A stretch of 64,000 nt of DNA from Archegozetes longisetosus. Lineage: Eukaryota; Arthropoda; Arachnida; Sarcoptiformes; Trhypochthoniidae. The first letter of the stretch is position 1. Each line of letters starts with the position of its first letter. The stretch spans positions 6,910,220 to 6,974,219 of the forward strand of contig JAEMBT020000001.1 of the NCBI GenBank assembly GCA_018873245.2. Direction: 5' to 3'. Of the stretch, positions 1-13,529 are shown one piece after another. The position numbers and the translations under genes are program-made. The notes beneath the pieces are model-generated. The model was not told the origin of the DNA. It made no database searches and was given only the letters and a program-made list of their open reading frames with translations.

Positions 1-3000
1 ACTCCAAATAAAACTTATCAAGATTATTTTTAATTGCAAATTAACTCTATTGCTGCTTGAATTAAAAAAGATTGTGATTACAGCCATAGTCATCGGTGGA
101 GGGGGACTGAATGGCTATAACCAAGCCAGAAATTTTCCAAAACTCAAGTGTAGTAGTAAATACTGAATAGAATTCCTACAAAAATTTTGGAACCGTGTTT
201 ATTTGATGCATCTATCAATTGCTTACTTTTGAGCATTCATGAAAAACTTGAGAGTCAATTGACAAGAATTTCAATGGGGAGTAATTACTTTCCGTCCTAT
301 ATCTGAACATTTCCTTCCGGACTCTTCAGAGCAAAAATTCTAGCTACAGGACTGATCATAGTAAAAGCCAATCAGATGAAATATTACCAAACAATTATAA
401 AAATATTCGAACAGAATGATTACAATTCACTTAGAATTTAGTAATATTCTGGATCTCTTGAATGAAAAAATTGAATTTCTAAGACATTCTCGACTGACGA
501 GCAGAAAATGTTTAGAGAAATAAAACTAGAAATAGAATCAGAAATGAAATAGATATGAAAAAATTCCACATATATTAGTATTTGCCAAATAAAAAATGTT
601 TTTCATCACAAAGCTTAGACTTAAGCCGAGCTAACCTTATGAGATTTTCCAAAAGTATATTCACTTTGAAAGTTATGAAAATTCGTTCGATAAAAGATGA
701 ATTTTTAAAAATTGTTACATACATCGATATTAGTTCTTATGACAGGAAGGAAAGACTGAAGCGTTAGCAAGACAATTCCAACAAAAACGAAACAATTCAT
801 TCTTCAATTATTTGAAACAAAATAATCAAATATTTACAGTTCATAAAGTTGTTTAAAAGTCACAAAACTAAGAACCAAATACTAATCAAATACTCTTGGA
901 AGCTAAATGATTGTTGACAGCAACCAGAAGTGATGTGTTGATGTGGGATGCTTCCCATCAGACCACAATATATCTGAGACCAAATTAAGAAAGTTATAGA
1001 ATGCTCAGCATATTAGTAGTAAATTAGAAAAAACAAAATTTGGCGGCAAATTTATTTGCATCATAGGGGGTTAGGCATAGCAACGACCTTAATTCGTGTT
1101 GCTAGCCACGATTATTCACTTTTAATTCTTCATAACTGAAGGGATAATTCATTAATCATCTAAAAATGAATGTAAAATACTTAAAGTTTGAAAAGAATTG
1201 ATTTTTAGCTGAAATTGCGGAACAGCTTAGACAAGCATATGCTGAAGTTGTTAGCATTTGGTTTTCCGAAAACTATTATAGGAAGCTTCCAAAAACAAAC
1301 GATTCATTATTATGCAAATGACTTATTCATAATATAAAGCGTGTAATATTATTCTCTTGAGAAACAAAGGAAAATACCCGAAACAACCACAATATAAAAG
1401 ATTAATTACGAAGTTAGAAAGTTTCATTAAACCGACAATTTGTCACAGTTTAATTTGCATAATCAAGATTTTAATATCAGCTCGAATTAATACCTTATTT
1501 TCTAGGTTAAAAAAATAAGTTTCTCAAAGTTCATTAAGAATTTACTGAAATTCAAAAGAAGCAAAAAGTTTCAGAAGAAAAGCATTTTATTTTGCTTAGT
1601 TACCAGTTTTTCAAATCAAAGCCTTTAAGCTACTCGAAAAAAGACTATCTATTAGTCATGTTTTAGATCTGAAGTGATTTTCTTTCAAGTGAGATCTCAT
1701 TTCAAAAGCTAATAAGAGTGTCAGATATCCAGAACTTTTATGATCCAGAATATTGTGAAACTTTGTGCACTGAAAAGTCAATATTTACTGAGCTTTTGAA
1801 TGAGTGATTTAAATTATAAACTGCTTTAGGTGTTATCAAGAGTGTCAAAAATGACATTTATTTAATTTTCTTACTTTTCATGCAAAACAAGTATTCCAAT
1901 AAAATTCTAGTTAACACTATATTTAATCTACAATTTGATACTAGATATGAAATTTGAAGCAGAAAATTTCTTTGAAACTTTTTAGGTTTACTTCAAGATA
2001 ATCAACACAAAATCTCTAGAGATTTGTATGAAAACTACAGAATTTTTAACTAATTAGCTAGATTTTATCACAAGAATTGCTTTGCATTCATATATGGCCT
2101 AGTCAATTATTTTATTCTATGCTATTCTCTAATGATTTGCCCAATATTAAGATAATTATTTATAATTAAAAACTAATTTTACTTAATCAAATGTCAAAAT
2201 GAATTTCATATTCAAACAGATTAAAATTCCTCAGAATTTGTTTAATTAAACAATATTTAATCTGAAAGGAAAACAAAATAAAGCCACAAAGAAAACTTGA
2301 TACTAAAAAGTAGAAATGATATGTTTTTCAGCTTAAGTTCGATATATTTTAATTCGTTTGAAGTGTTACGTCATTACTGAGCAATATTTTGATAGCGCAC
2401 AAACAATGTAATAGCAACTGATTTTAGACTTTAAAATCCTTACCTTATTGTCTGATTTAGATTTGCATAAAGCAAACAAATAGTGCCCAAAGGAAAACAT
2501 TTCACATGAAGAACACCAAGCAATTGACTTTTATTTCAAGTTAGAAATCAATTCATAATTATAACCTGAGGAAATTTAGCGAAACAATAGTTTCAAGATA
2601 AGAATGTCTTCTGCTTTAGTGAAAGTTATGCCAACTATCAATCGATTATTAGGTGGTTAGAGATTGTGCGCGACTTCACTCCTAAGCCAAAATCACATTC
2701 AAATCAGGCCTTCATTAATACTGACAACTATTCAAAACTTTTCTTTCAATATTCAACGAATAAAAGTATTCAAAAGTTATTTCTGTACTTATCTAAGTTT
2801 CAAAGCGAATGATAACAAAAACTTAGCTTTAATTTTGAAAACAAATGATCCCATAATTCATTTTCCGAGAACTTTATTTATTTGTTTAATCATAAGGAAT
2901 AAGTTTATTATGATATATAATGACTTATATCATGAAGTTTTGATACTATGAAAGAATGTGTACCTTTTTATTTATAGCTAGACTTTTACGTTAGCTTCAA

Positions 3001-4876
3001 TACAAATCTCGCTCTGAGTAATATTTATTAGAGTTAATGCTATCTCAGGTAAAAATAATGCTGTTTTCACCATAAATCCTATATTCTGGACAACGAATGG
3101 ACAAAAGTTCTAAGCAAAAATTGCTTTGTAAATATCAGACATGATGAAAATTGATGATAAGTTTGTATACTTTTCCCAAGCAAACAATTTATTCAATAGG
3201 GTTAATCTAATTTTTCAGTAACAAAATTCATAGAGAAATTCTTTGTGCAAGCTTTTTGACCAAATTTATTAGAATTTTAAGCATTATATTTCATATTGAT
3301 TTATAGTTCACTCTTGATTTTTATACTGTTCTTCTATTAAATAAATTTCCAGCTTTGATGTCAAGAAAGATATTCGAGGCTATGATAACTCTTAAATGAA
3401 TATATTTTAGACCTTAAAGGCAAATAACATAATTTAACAGATATTAAAAACTTTTGGCAACATATTTCGGATTAAAAAGTCAATCAAAAAGTCAATTACA
3501 GCCTCAGAAACAGTATCAAAAATCACATCATTAGCATATTTGAAGTGTTTATACTGATATGAGAATATGTTTATTCTTCATATTGATCTCATATAATGTA
3601 AAACTTTTTCAAACAATAATTAGATTGGATTGGCATATAAGAATAGATCACAAGTAGATGTGATTTATATTTTAAAGATTTTTTTATGATACATCTATTT
3701 TTCAAATGTATTTGAATTTATATAAGCGCATAAATAAGTTTCCATCAAAAGAATAGCGATAGAGAGCTGAGAAAAGAAAAATACAATAGGACTGAAGAAA
3801 ATCAAATTATTGTTTCGCAATTGTGTTCATTTAGGCGTCCAATAAGTTATTGGTTTGATGATTACAAGTTTGTCAAGAAACAGGAAAAGCGTCTAAGTTC
3901 TTATAGTATAACTTGGATATCGATATCTAGTGCATTGACAGAGAAGATGATAAGAAAATTATTAGACCTTATGGTTTGAGGTATGGATTGAACAAAGACT
4001 ATATAAGAATACAATGTGTGCGTAATTGATTACAGACCGTGACTTCAATTGCAGATAAAAAGTTACAGTTTTGGTATAAATCCGCGATTTTTTCTAACTA
4101 GCAAAAAGTCGAACAATAACGAGACCCAAAATAGTATTGCTATTGGCATTCTTGTTACCCATGATTCATAACAGGTCCAATAAGTTGTTCAATAGTTTTT
4201 GAAATGACAGTTAAAAACTGCAATTTTCTTATGTAAGAAATTATCGATTTTTATTAAACTTTAAAAGTAAAGTTACTTCTTTAAGTATTGATAAATGGAT
4301 GAATTGCTTATATTTTACGGTTTAAGAAAAGTTCTTTCTCAAAAAATAAGTCTCAAACTAATGGTATTCTAACTGTATTTGGTTTTTTCTGCTGGCTCTG
4401 ATATCAGTCGATAAAAGTCTTGGAGAATAAGGGATAGAAACTGGAAAATGATAGCAAACGTTGAGCACGAGACTTGAGCCTAACTTTTAATGATGCAAAA
4501 CGTTTGGCTCTTATATGAAACACCATTGCTTTACGCAGTTTTGGAAATAAGTTCGTGTTCACCGACAACAATGAAAGAAAAATTTCTTTTCTTTTTCTCT
4601 ATTGTTTTGCTAGAGATGCGTTATTTTTATCTTAATGTTTAAGTTTTCTTCTCTTTCATCTCAAATGTGACTCTAATGAGAACGAGCGATTCGCTCGGGA
4701 TTAAACGTACAGTTTTTTAAGGCTTACTCAAGGAGCGCACTCACAAATCAAACTTATAGACAATTTTTGCTCAATTGTTGTATTTATATTTATGAAACAT
4801 ATATTTTGGAAAAAAATTCACGCAAGACCTAAATCTTCAAAAGTATTAGTTATTTATACAATATGAACTTCTCTAA
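1..4876. other. gene-poor AT-rich stretch
   Basis: I see no gene that I can support here. Short open frames exist at 582-767 (+) and 2664-2951 (+), but neither shows a recognisable domain, splice context or composition different from its surroundings, so I treat them as chance. No RNA gene or convincing transposon end was recognised. Confidence 0.5.
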
Positions 4877-4968
4877 GAATATTCTTTAGAAATGTCTGAT
4901 AATTAGGTGAATATTCTTTAGAAATGTCTGATAATTAGGTGAATATTCTTTAGAAATGTCTGCTAATT
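4877..4968 (+). repeat. 32-bp tandem repeat, about 2.9 units
   Basis: Three head-to-tail units start at 4877, 4909 and 4941. The first two 32-bp units are identical. The third has an A-to-C change and is cut short. Each unit begins GAATATTCTTTAG. Nothing suggests a function. Confidence 0.9.
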
Positions 4969-5779
4969 TGAGAAATTTTTCAATCAATTTCTCGTTAAGG
5001 TCTTATCAAATAAAGAAATTCTTCATAAATAGTAGGAAAAAGAGTTGAAGATAAATAATACTTCCCTTTGGCTAAATTCAGAGATTGTGACAACTTTTTG
5101 TGTTCAGTTTTGAATAAGAGTAAAACTATGCAAAAGTTTTATTCATTCTAAAGATGCCGAATGTTTTAGTTTTCAAGACTGGAAAATTCTTACAATTCAT
5201 CAAAATTTTCGATCAATAATAACGAGTCGTTAGTTTTCTAGCTATATGCAAGTTAAGAACAAGTCTTTTACTTGAGAACAAAGTGTAGAATTAATCAAAT
5301 AAAACGTATTCTTTAAGAAAATAAAATTCTGTTTTTATTACCAAATGAACAAGACTTAAAAAAACATTTCATGTATCAACATGTAATCTAATTTGAGAAT
5401 ATGTTTGCTCTTATAGACTGAATGAATATTTTCTTATTACGAAATAGTAGCTCAAAAGAGGTATTCATTGGAATTAATCAAGTCTAATCAGTGCTTTTAT
5501 GAACAAAGAGAAAAATTTCGTCATTAATTTTTATCTATCGGATTATTATAAGTTCCAAAAGCCTCAAGTTTTCGGTCAAATTCACTCAATCTAGATATCG
5601 ATCTTAAGCATAGCTTTTACTCATGAGATAACACGAAGCCTTTGTTTAACATAAAACTAATACAGAAATTTGAGTAAAACTTTATTTTAAGGCCAGTCAG
5701 AAAATTCAAGATTTTTATCTAAAACTTAATATACTATTGAGTGAATTTTGAATTTACAAAATTTCATTGCATTTTTAAG

Positions 5780-8700
5780 TTATGATTTGTTATATTTTTC
5801 TTCAGCAATTTTCTTAAGCTTATACTTTTCTATTTTTCCAGTGACAGTACGCGGAAAATCTTCAACAAATTGGAAGTTCTTAGGAATCTTAAAGTGACTT
5901 ATCTATAGAAAGTCAGATAATAATCAAATTCAATATTAAATACAGAATTCAATCACAGAATAAGATTTGCTAACCTTCCCCTTACAAAAACGCTTCAATG
6001 AATCACTATCTAATTCACTACCACTTCTGCGCTTAATAAATGCCACCAATTCTTCTCCCAATCTATCATCAGATATCCCGACAACCTTTCAATGAAAGAC
6101 AAAGGATTATTAGTGAAAAAGTTGATAAGAGATCAATATAAGACTGATATTTAAGTTATAAAAATTCAATTACTTGGGCATCAGTCACGTCTTGATGAGT
6201 TAAGAGAAAGTCTTCTATTTCGAGCGGATATATGTTTTCACCGCCTCTTATAATCATTTCTTTAATTCTACCATTTATTGAAATATATCCGCTTTCATCC
6301 ATAACTCCAATATCGCTAAAAGAGTTTGTGTGATCAAATTATAGAGAAAAATTTACTCATTCTCCACACATACACAAAAACAAGCGTTCATTACAAGAAT
6401 CATAAGAATCAATAACAGAATAGAAGTGAGAAAAATAGATACGAGTGCTAAATGCAGTCATACCCAGTGTGATACCATCTATTTCTATCCAGTACTTCAT
6501 CAGTTTGCTTGTCTTGACCCCAATAGCCCATAAAAGTGCAATGGCCTCGAATACACACCTCTCCCGGTTCGCCTACTTGCGTGGTTTGACCTGTTTTTAT
6601 GTCTGATATTTTGATCTCTAAATGATCGAGCGGTCGACCGACTGATTCTAATTGATGTTTTTCTGAGTCGTGAATTGATGTGAATGTGACAGCAGGACTA
6701 CATTCGGTCGTTCCGTAAGGTATCTGAAGAATGCGATTCAAGAAGAACTATCCTATAGCTATCATGTTCTGAATCCTGTGTTTGGTGTTTACTTAGAATT
6801 GTTTAATGGGATTTTGTTGTTTTTGCATATTTAATATTCAGACTTATTTCTGACTTATTTAACAGAATAACAAATGGCTTTAAGTTTTCAATATCAATAC
6901 GATTGAGCACTTAAAAAATTGATGCGTAATTAGTTTTTGATTTGAGTCTATTTTCTACTCTATTTAATGCTTATAGACCACCCGAATGCATAAAGCCACG
7001 AGTGAATAGGCTTGCACTCAATATCATTAGAATAATCATTGTAATAGTAGCTATTTTAAATCTGAATTATAATTTCAGTTTCTAATAATTATCGATGCCT
7101 ATATTGACGCAAAATTTTTAAGTAAAAACTTCGTATCACTTTTTGTATGTGCTTATCTCTGATAGTTTGCATAAGGATTTCGGCGTCACATAAATTCATT
7201 ATATTTACTCTTTCTAGGATTTATATTTTTTAGATTTCGCATCTACTCTAGTATTCAACTGTTGATTTTGGTGATCGGATGAAATAAAATATAAAATTAT
7301 TGACTTACAAGCATGTGTTGACAAGAAGGTAGCGCTTCCTTAACTGATTTGATCAATGATTTAGGACATGACGAGCCCGACATAAAACCTAATTGAGAAA
7401 ACCTAATAAAATTCTCGACATGAAGTCAAGAAAATTGAATTATCTAAACACAAACCTCTCTTAATAGAACTGGTATCATATTTAGACAAATTAGAATTCA
7501 ACATATCAATGTACATAGTCGGAGTCCCGTAAACGACATCACACCTGAAAAATCAATTGTAACTAAATAAGAAACAAATTTTTTGTAGGATCAAAGTTCC
7601 TTACTTGTAGTCATGAATAGCTTTAAGAGTTTCAATAGGATTATGAACAGGTGCGGGCAATACTAATGTCCCCCCATTCGTAGCTACCATCAAAGAGCCG
7701 ACAACTGATCCAAAGCAATGATAGAGAGGTGGCGGAAGACATATAATCGGTGTCTTATCTCTTATTCCTTCTAAAGCCCGTTTTCCACAGAAATACGCGT
7801 TTTGTATCAAATTATGTTGTGTTAAAGTCGCACCTTTTGGTCGACCGGTTGTGCCGGACGTGAACTGAATGTTAATCGGCTCGTCGAAATCAGTACTGGT
7901 CTCGACATTTGTGCTGCCATCAAATTGTGATATGAATTCATTAAATCTGATCAGATTCTTGGGTGCAAACTCTTCCTCCTCTCCTCCACTATTGATCATT
8001 ATTATATGCTCTAAAGTCGGTATCGTTTTAGCTGTCAATCAAATTTTATATAGCTTTTCAAAATTTTTTCTAATTATTAGCTTTTTGTAATTTTTCAACG
8101 TTATTTACATTTAACTTGTGATCCATTCGCTTGACTCAGCATATTTGGTTCTAAAGACTCTAGAATATTGCAATAATTGGTCGATTTGAATTTTTGGCTA
8201 CTTATCAGTGTATGGCAGCCCACTAGATTAAGGCAATACTCTAGTTCCATCGCTTGATATCCAGGATTTACATTAACCTAAGAATTTACTGCACTTAGGA
8301 AATATTTTCACATTTTTTAGTTCTCTCATGATTACTAAATTATCATAAATTGTATATCAAGCCTTTTTCGTATTAAGCTATGACTTTTGAGTATTCGTCA
8401 AAAATCGACTTCCCTATTAAGCCGTTCCGTTATAATTAGAGACCTCAATTAACTTGTTTATCCCTTTTTGACTAATTAACAGAGAAAGGCAAAGTAGTTG
8501 AAAAAATAGTTGATTAGTATAATTGTGGAATAAACCCTAAAATCAAAACCTTGAATTTTATTATCAAATATTGACTTTTAATATATGATTCATACAGTAC
8601 GTAAAATTTAAAACTAAATTGAAAAGTTCTCAATGACTCTTTTTGCTTAGTCGTTAGAAAAAAAAGTTATGATTAATACAGTATATGAATTTTGGTCTAT

Positions 8701-10544
8701 TTTCGCACTCTTAATCAATCAGATACATCAACTTGTGACCAGGCAAAACCTGACTTAAAACCTATAAACCATTTGATATTTTTTAGAAAATTTTAATTCA
8801 ATTTTTAGGTACGATACAATCATTTACTCAATTTAAAGGTGTATTTAGTGTTAGATTTTGCAGCTTTTAGTATTTTATCATTATCTTTTGCAAAGTCATG
8901 ATATTGACAACATTTTAAACCAAAATTAACTTATACACAAATTTCTGCCTCAAGATTTCGTGTCAATGATTTATTCCTTCCGTTTAAACACAAATCGTTC
9001 ATAATACTGAACATGCGTTCAACTTAATACGGCTTTGATTAACCATTTGAGGCAAAACAGGACATTGTATAGTCCGGCTTGAGATCTTGTCTGTCAGCCG
9101 GACAGCGCACCTCAAAAGTGGACAGGTGGTAAGCCTGCTTGTGACACAAGCTTGAGAAATTGTGTTTAAAATAAATGAAAGGATTTTATTGTTAATAGTT
9201 ACTTGAAAACTAATTTTTTTACTTATTTAAACACTATTTTTAAATTTTTATCTTAAGATAAGAATCGACTAAAGTCTAAACTAAGAAAACTGACTGTTGC
9301 TTACCAGTCAATGCAGTTATAGGGTTTTTAAAGCAAGTGTTATAAATACTATCTATTTGCTTATCTTCAATTTGGTTTTAAATTTTACATACTGTATTTC
9401 AATAAGATATGTATTGAAATACAAGTCATGCACTAGAAGACGTTTTGAAACAACGAATTACTGATAATACTCTATCTGTCAATACTCTAATTATTGGATC
9501 GAGTTTCGATAAAAAATTCAAGGTTTATTGTCTGTTTCATATTTATAACAATAAACTATTTATTCAACTATTTTGCCTTCTCTACTAATTAAACACATCA
9601 ATTTTTTTGAGCGGAAAATTTAGTGAAAAAAATTATAAACCATAAAAACAATATTTTGAGAGTTGAGGAGATTTTTGAGAATAATTTAGATGTTCATTTT
9701 CAGTTATCCACTGTTGTTTTTCTGTCGGAATCATTATTAAATTGTCTAGTGGGATTTTCTAGTGTAAATTATGATAAATATCTGCTAAATGTTAGTTTTA
9801 TAACGATTTTTTGTGACATCCACAAGAAATATGAAAATATCAGTTGAAGATTGAGCTAAGTTACATCATGATTTGAGTCTCAACGCTTATTACAATTTTT
9901 TATGGACTAACTTTTAATAATAAAATCAAATTAAACCAAATTTTTGGCAGTTTTTTAAACCGATTAAACACACCAGTTTTAGATATAAAGTTAAACTAAG
10001 TTTTAGCTTTGAGATTTTTAATTTTAATAAGGAAATGACTTAATACGCGACTTACGATAAATGCCCTTTATGATAATTATAACTATTATTTTCGAATCAA
10101 TTGATAGAATGATTACAGACCATGATTGCGCCAATTTTTGCAGTTGCATATTGTGTGATTACCCATTCGTAACAATTTGGTGACCATATACCGACTCGAA
10201 CACCTTTATGACATCCAATGCTCTTCAGGGCTTTTGCCAATTGATTTACCTTTTAATGCAAATCATATATAGTTTTTGAAGAAGTCGACTCAAAATTTTT
10301 ATACTTGTAATCATCGTTCACATACATCATGATTAAGTTGTTTATAAGTTTTAATGATATTTTGATGCATCGAAACACACGCTATTGTATCTGGAGAGTC
10401 AACAGATTTCTGTTCGATAAGTTGTCCGATAGTGAGCGGTAATAGACTTTCATTTGATTGACCGAAAGTATAGCTGCACTTAAATCTATTATAAATTTTT
10501 AAAATCGAAGTCCTATAGATTTTTAAAGGACTGATAGAAAGCAT
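5780..10544 (-). CDS. ACSF2: medium-chain acyl-CoA synthetase, ACSF2-like, ten exons
   Basis: ATP-dependent fatty acid:CoA ligase of the adenylate-forming (ANL) superfamily, expected in mitochondria. Exons read on the minus strand: 10544-10326, 10249-10121, 8277-8109, 8031-7605, 7544-7456, 7388-7309, 6723-6464, 6315-6174, 6085-5975, 5902-5780. Phases join without a stop and give 582 aa, close to the animal ACSF2 length (about 615). The P-loop [13 protein letters not shown] is in exon 4, YGTTE opens exon 7, the WYHTGD motif is split across exons 7 and 8, [16 protein letters not shown] is in exon 8, and the C-terminal catalytic Lys motif TGKIEKYKL is in exon 10. I chose the ATG at 10544; the leader is rich in Lys and Arg with no acid for about 20 residues, which fits a mitochondrial presequence (inference). 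Intron 2 (1.84 kb) contains an inverted repeat. The intron 2 donor reads GTCTGT, which is weak but is the only phase that avoids a stop. Nothing indicates decay. Confidence 0.93.
8478..9600. repeat. imperfect inverted repeat inside ACSF2 intron 2
   Basis: A left arm near 8478-8620 is repeated in inverted orientation near 9340-9600. Shared blocks include the AAATAGTTGA stretch, the AATAAACC stretch, and a CAGTAYGTAAAATTTAAAAC block. A shorter relative with the same outer sequence lies at 34602-34862, so this is probably a dispersed foldback family rather than a local palindrome. There is no coding potential. Edges are approximate. Confidence 0.6.
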
Positions 10545-11156
10545 TTTAATTATCAAACACCAATTTAAAAAATCAAAAATAAGATAACAGTAGAAAAGTT
10601 TGTTTTTCCAAAAATGCGCTAAAATTCTCGTTATGTTAGTCTCTGTTTAAAATTTTTATTATTTAGCTCAGCATAATATAAGACATATTTGCTCAATAGC
10701 CAATTACTTAGTTCTATAATGTGTTAAGCGAGTATAACATAAGTTTGCGATTAGAATTATCACAAAGTTATAACACGATGAGCGATAGATAAAAAGCTTT
10801 AATCATTGAGCACAGAAGGAAAAGATAAGAGTTTCATTGGTTTTTCATTTGCAAAACACATTTACATAGCCTTGGCTGAGTGAAGGTCAATTATGTCTCT
10901 TTCTACTTAATTTGTTGGACAGTTGATGAACTATTGTCAAAGGCTTCAGTTTTTCTTAAGTGAAAATATTTAAAACTGTAGATATTTTTTACTTGAGTTT
11001 TATATTTAGAGAATTAGACTAATTTGAGCGGGATTTTGAATAAAGTTTAAGTTAGAAATTACTCGAACAAAGTCGACATCTTTGAATCGAGAATCAAACT
11101 TCGCCTCGTCGTATCATAAAGGTAATTGATTTTTAAAGAGTAGTATTGAAAATTTC

Positions 11157-11396
11157 AAAAGTCAATAACACTTGAAGCGTTCAACCGATATGCTTAAGAC
11201 TTATATTTCTGGAAACTGTGCGCAAAAAACCTTTGAAATGATGTGCATATCATCATCTGTTCCAATAGATCAACATGATATCGGTGCAGATGAACATCGG
11301 TGATATGCACATCATTTCAAAGGTTTTTGCGCACAGTTTCCAAAGATATAAGTCTCAAGCATATCAGTTGAACGCTTCAAGTGTTGTGAGCTTTTA
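11157..11396. repeat. long near-perfect hairpin (foldback element)
   Basis: Two arms of about 105 bp, near 11157-11262 and 11290-11396, are reverse complements with only scattered mismatches. They enclose a loop of about 28 bp. The outer tips read AAAAG.CA.AACACTTGAAGCG on both sides. A transcript through it would fold into one long stem. No clear target duplication was found, so it may be a MITE or a hairpin-RNA locus. Confidence 0.85.
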
Positions 11397-11948
11397 ATTA
11401 AAATAACTGTTTATCAACTATTCGGTCACTTAAATTGGATTCAAAGCCAGTACTAACTCACTTATCACCATTAAAAATTACGACACAAAGTTTTTATTAA
11501 CTCTAATTTAGTCAAGAGTGAGTCATTACGCGATGATTAGATGCCAACAGAAATTAGAATAATTAAGCATTATTTAAAAAAACCGTAGAAAAATAATTGA
11601 TTTTCGCAAAGTTATATGAGTTCATAGACATGAAACAAAGTATTTAATGTAAATGATATATTTATGAACCGCAGTGTAGATCGTTCGAATTATGTAATTC
11701 ATTAATTTGGTCTTTGACAAGTGTCGTTGTAACTTTGAGACTTTCTTTGCTCGAAAAATGTTTAGACAGTCTGTCTATTCTTAATCAAACGATCCAATAC
11801 TCTGAATAGTGTTAAAAATCTTGTTAAAACGTGTTTAAGAAGATTCGAATACTCAATATTGACAAAATCGTAACATTTAATTTTTCACTATTGTTAGTAG
11901 ATGAAAATTCATTGTAACTTTTACTACTAAACTTTCAGTATTATAAGG
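11397..11948. other. no gene seen
   Basis: AT-rich sequence without a supportable gene, repeat or RNA. Confidence 0.5.
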
Positions 11949-12215
11949 TTAACCTTCTAATGCATGTTTCGCTGCATTGTGTAAAATAAGGCAATTGCAG
12001 TTGGTATCAATTATGTCTGAATTAATTCTTTTGCAATTTAATAAAATTTGAGTGAAATTCCCATAATTAACTGCTGCATTGACAACTGAGTGTGAAACTA
12101 AATTTGACAAATCTTTAATAATTTTGACAATTTTGGCTGCAATCGCATTTGATGTTTCGTTGCTGTGGTCGTAAATATAATACTTAAAATTTTGTGTCAT
12201 AATTACTACCATCAT
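11949..12215 (-). pseudogene. hAT-like transposase fragment
   Basis: An open stretch of 88 codons whose spacing resembles the catalytic part of hAT-family transposases. It has DHSNETSNAI, later VNAAVNYGNF, and ends in DTNCNCLILHNAAKHALEG. The last motif resembles the C-x-C-H-x2-H-N-A-x-K-x-A signature found in one hAT branch. No start exon, DNA-binding domain or dimerisation domain adjoins it, and I see no terminal repeats, so it is a relic. A chance resemblance is possible because only short motifs match. Confidence 0.4.
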
Positions 12216-12961
12216 ATCCTATAACTGAAAGAAAATGTTTGAGATTATCCTAACTTAAAGCATCTGATGATAAGGTTTTAGGTCCATTTCTCTCATTTTA
12301 TTTATCATGATTTTTATAAAATGATCGCTTAATACATTGTCAACTATAACATCAGATTGGTTGATAATAAAACTATAACAATACGACGGCAATAGGTTTT
12401 ACTGCAATTTTAGAGTTAGGCAGTCAGTTTTTTAATCAGTTTCAAATGACAATCCAATGATAAACAACTGTTTTGATTAACAACATCATGAAAAACTGAT
12501 GTCTCTTCATATACAACTTATAAATCCTTAATTAAAGATTTTTTCGAGAAAAATCGACCAATGATTATTCTTTTGTTGTCGCTTTCAAAATGTCATTTCG
12601 AGTAATCCGGACCAAGCATAATCCCGTTTATAAAAATGCAGGAGTACAATGTTTAATGTTATAAATTGAAATAACAACACAAACGATATCTAATAGTGCC
12701 CCAAATTTCTGCCAAATATTTCTACTATTTACTTCCTTTTGCAAAGTAATTGTATTAATGTTTAACCAGATTGCAGTAAATCAATTTCTAGAATTTGATG
12801 ACTTAAGACAGAATTTTGAGAATCTGTTTGGATATTCTTAAACGGTATATTTAGAAGAAAATTTAAGAAAATTTTGGCGGGTATGACATTTTTTTGGTAG
12901 ATGGAGCTTAGAAGTGGCCGGAGGTGATAGTAGCTTGAGACTTTTGCTTATCAAGTCATGC
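12216..12961. other. no gene seen
   Basis: Nothing recognisable between the hAT-like relic and the foldback element. Slightly higher-GC blocks near 12880-12960 have no clear identity. Confidence 0.4.
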
Positions 12962-13527
12962 TGATATTACTGATCTAAGATAGGTTCGGAGCTAAACATT
13001 AGGCGTCATGCCTTGACCCCCCCCACACAAAATGGTTGCAAAGCACGAATAAATAAAATATGTCTATAAATAGGGTCTGAAAATACTAGTCGTAGTTTTT
13101 ATGAATAAAATTAAACATTAATTGTGATTAATTAAGTGATTTTAAGTTAAAAGTGAGTCAAAATAGAAACAAAAAAATAAATGGAATGACTAAAGGACTC
13201 AAGCGTCCCCCAAAATTATCGTAATTTATGACAATTGTTCGGTCCATTCACATCAGTACAGTAAAACTCCTACAATAGCGTCAAATCGCAAAACAATTAA
13301 AGAATGACTTTTAATCAATGAAATACCACTTGATGACAATTTAAATAAAAAAGTTGTTAGAAATTGCGAAACAAAATCGAAGAAAACCTCTTTATTATGT
13401 CAGCGACATCATTAAGAAATAAACATGTTTTCCTGTACTTGGCTATTCCTGTATCGATGGCTGTTGTTTTACTAATGAGTGACGTCAAATGTTTAGCTCC
13501 GAACCTGTTTTGGATCAGTAATAATAA
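12962..13527. mobile_element. foldback MITE, about 0.57 kb
   Basis: Inverted arms at about 12962-13011 and 13472-13527 share GATATTACTGATC at the tips and AGGTTCGGAGCTAAACATT further in. The middle is unrelated AT-rich sequence with a C-run at 13017-13025. A small open frame from 13397 lies inside it and overlaps the right arm, so I do not call it a gene. A decayed MULE transposase starts just beyond the right tip; the two may belong together, but no shared ends prove it. Confidence 0.65.
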
Positions 13528-13529
13528 AT

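Noticed and set aside
582-767. 61-codon open frame (+)
   Set aside because: Non-ATG start, no domain, and composition like the surrounding spacer. A faint hAT-like feel upstream could not be supported by any motif.
2664-2951. 95-codon open frame (+)
   Set aside because: No recognisable family, low-complexity residue use and no splice or expression signal.
4877-4968. Possible CRISPR-like array
   Set aside because: Units are contiguous with no spacers, and the DNA is eukaryotic. It is a plain tandem repeat.
9623-9847. 74-codon open frame inside ACSF2 intron 2
   Set aside because: Opposite strand to the host gene, no domain, composition of random AT-rich DNA.
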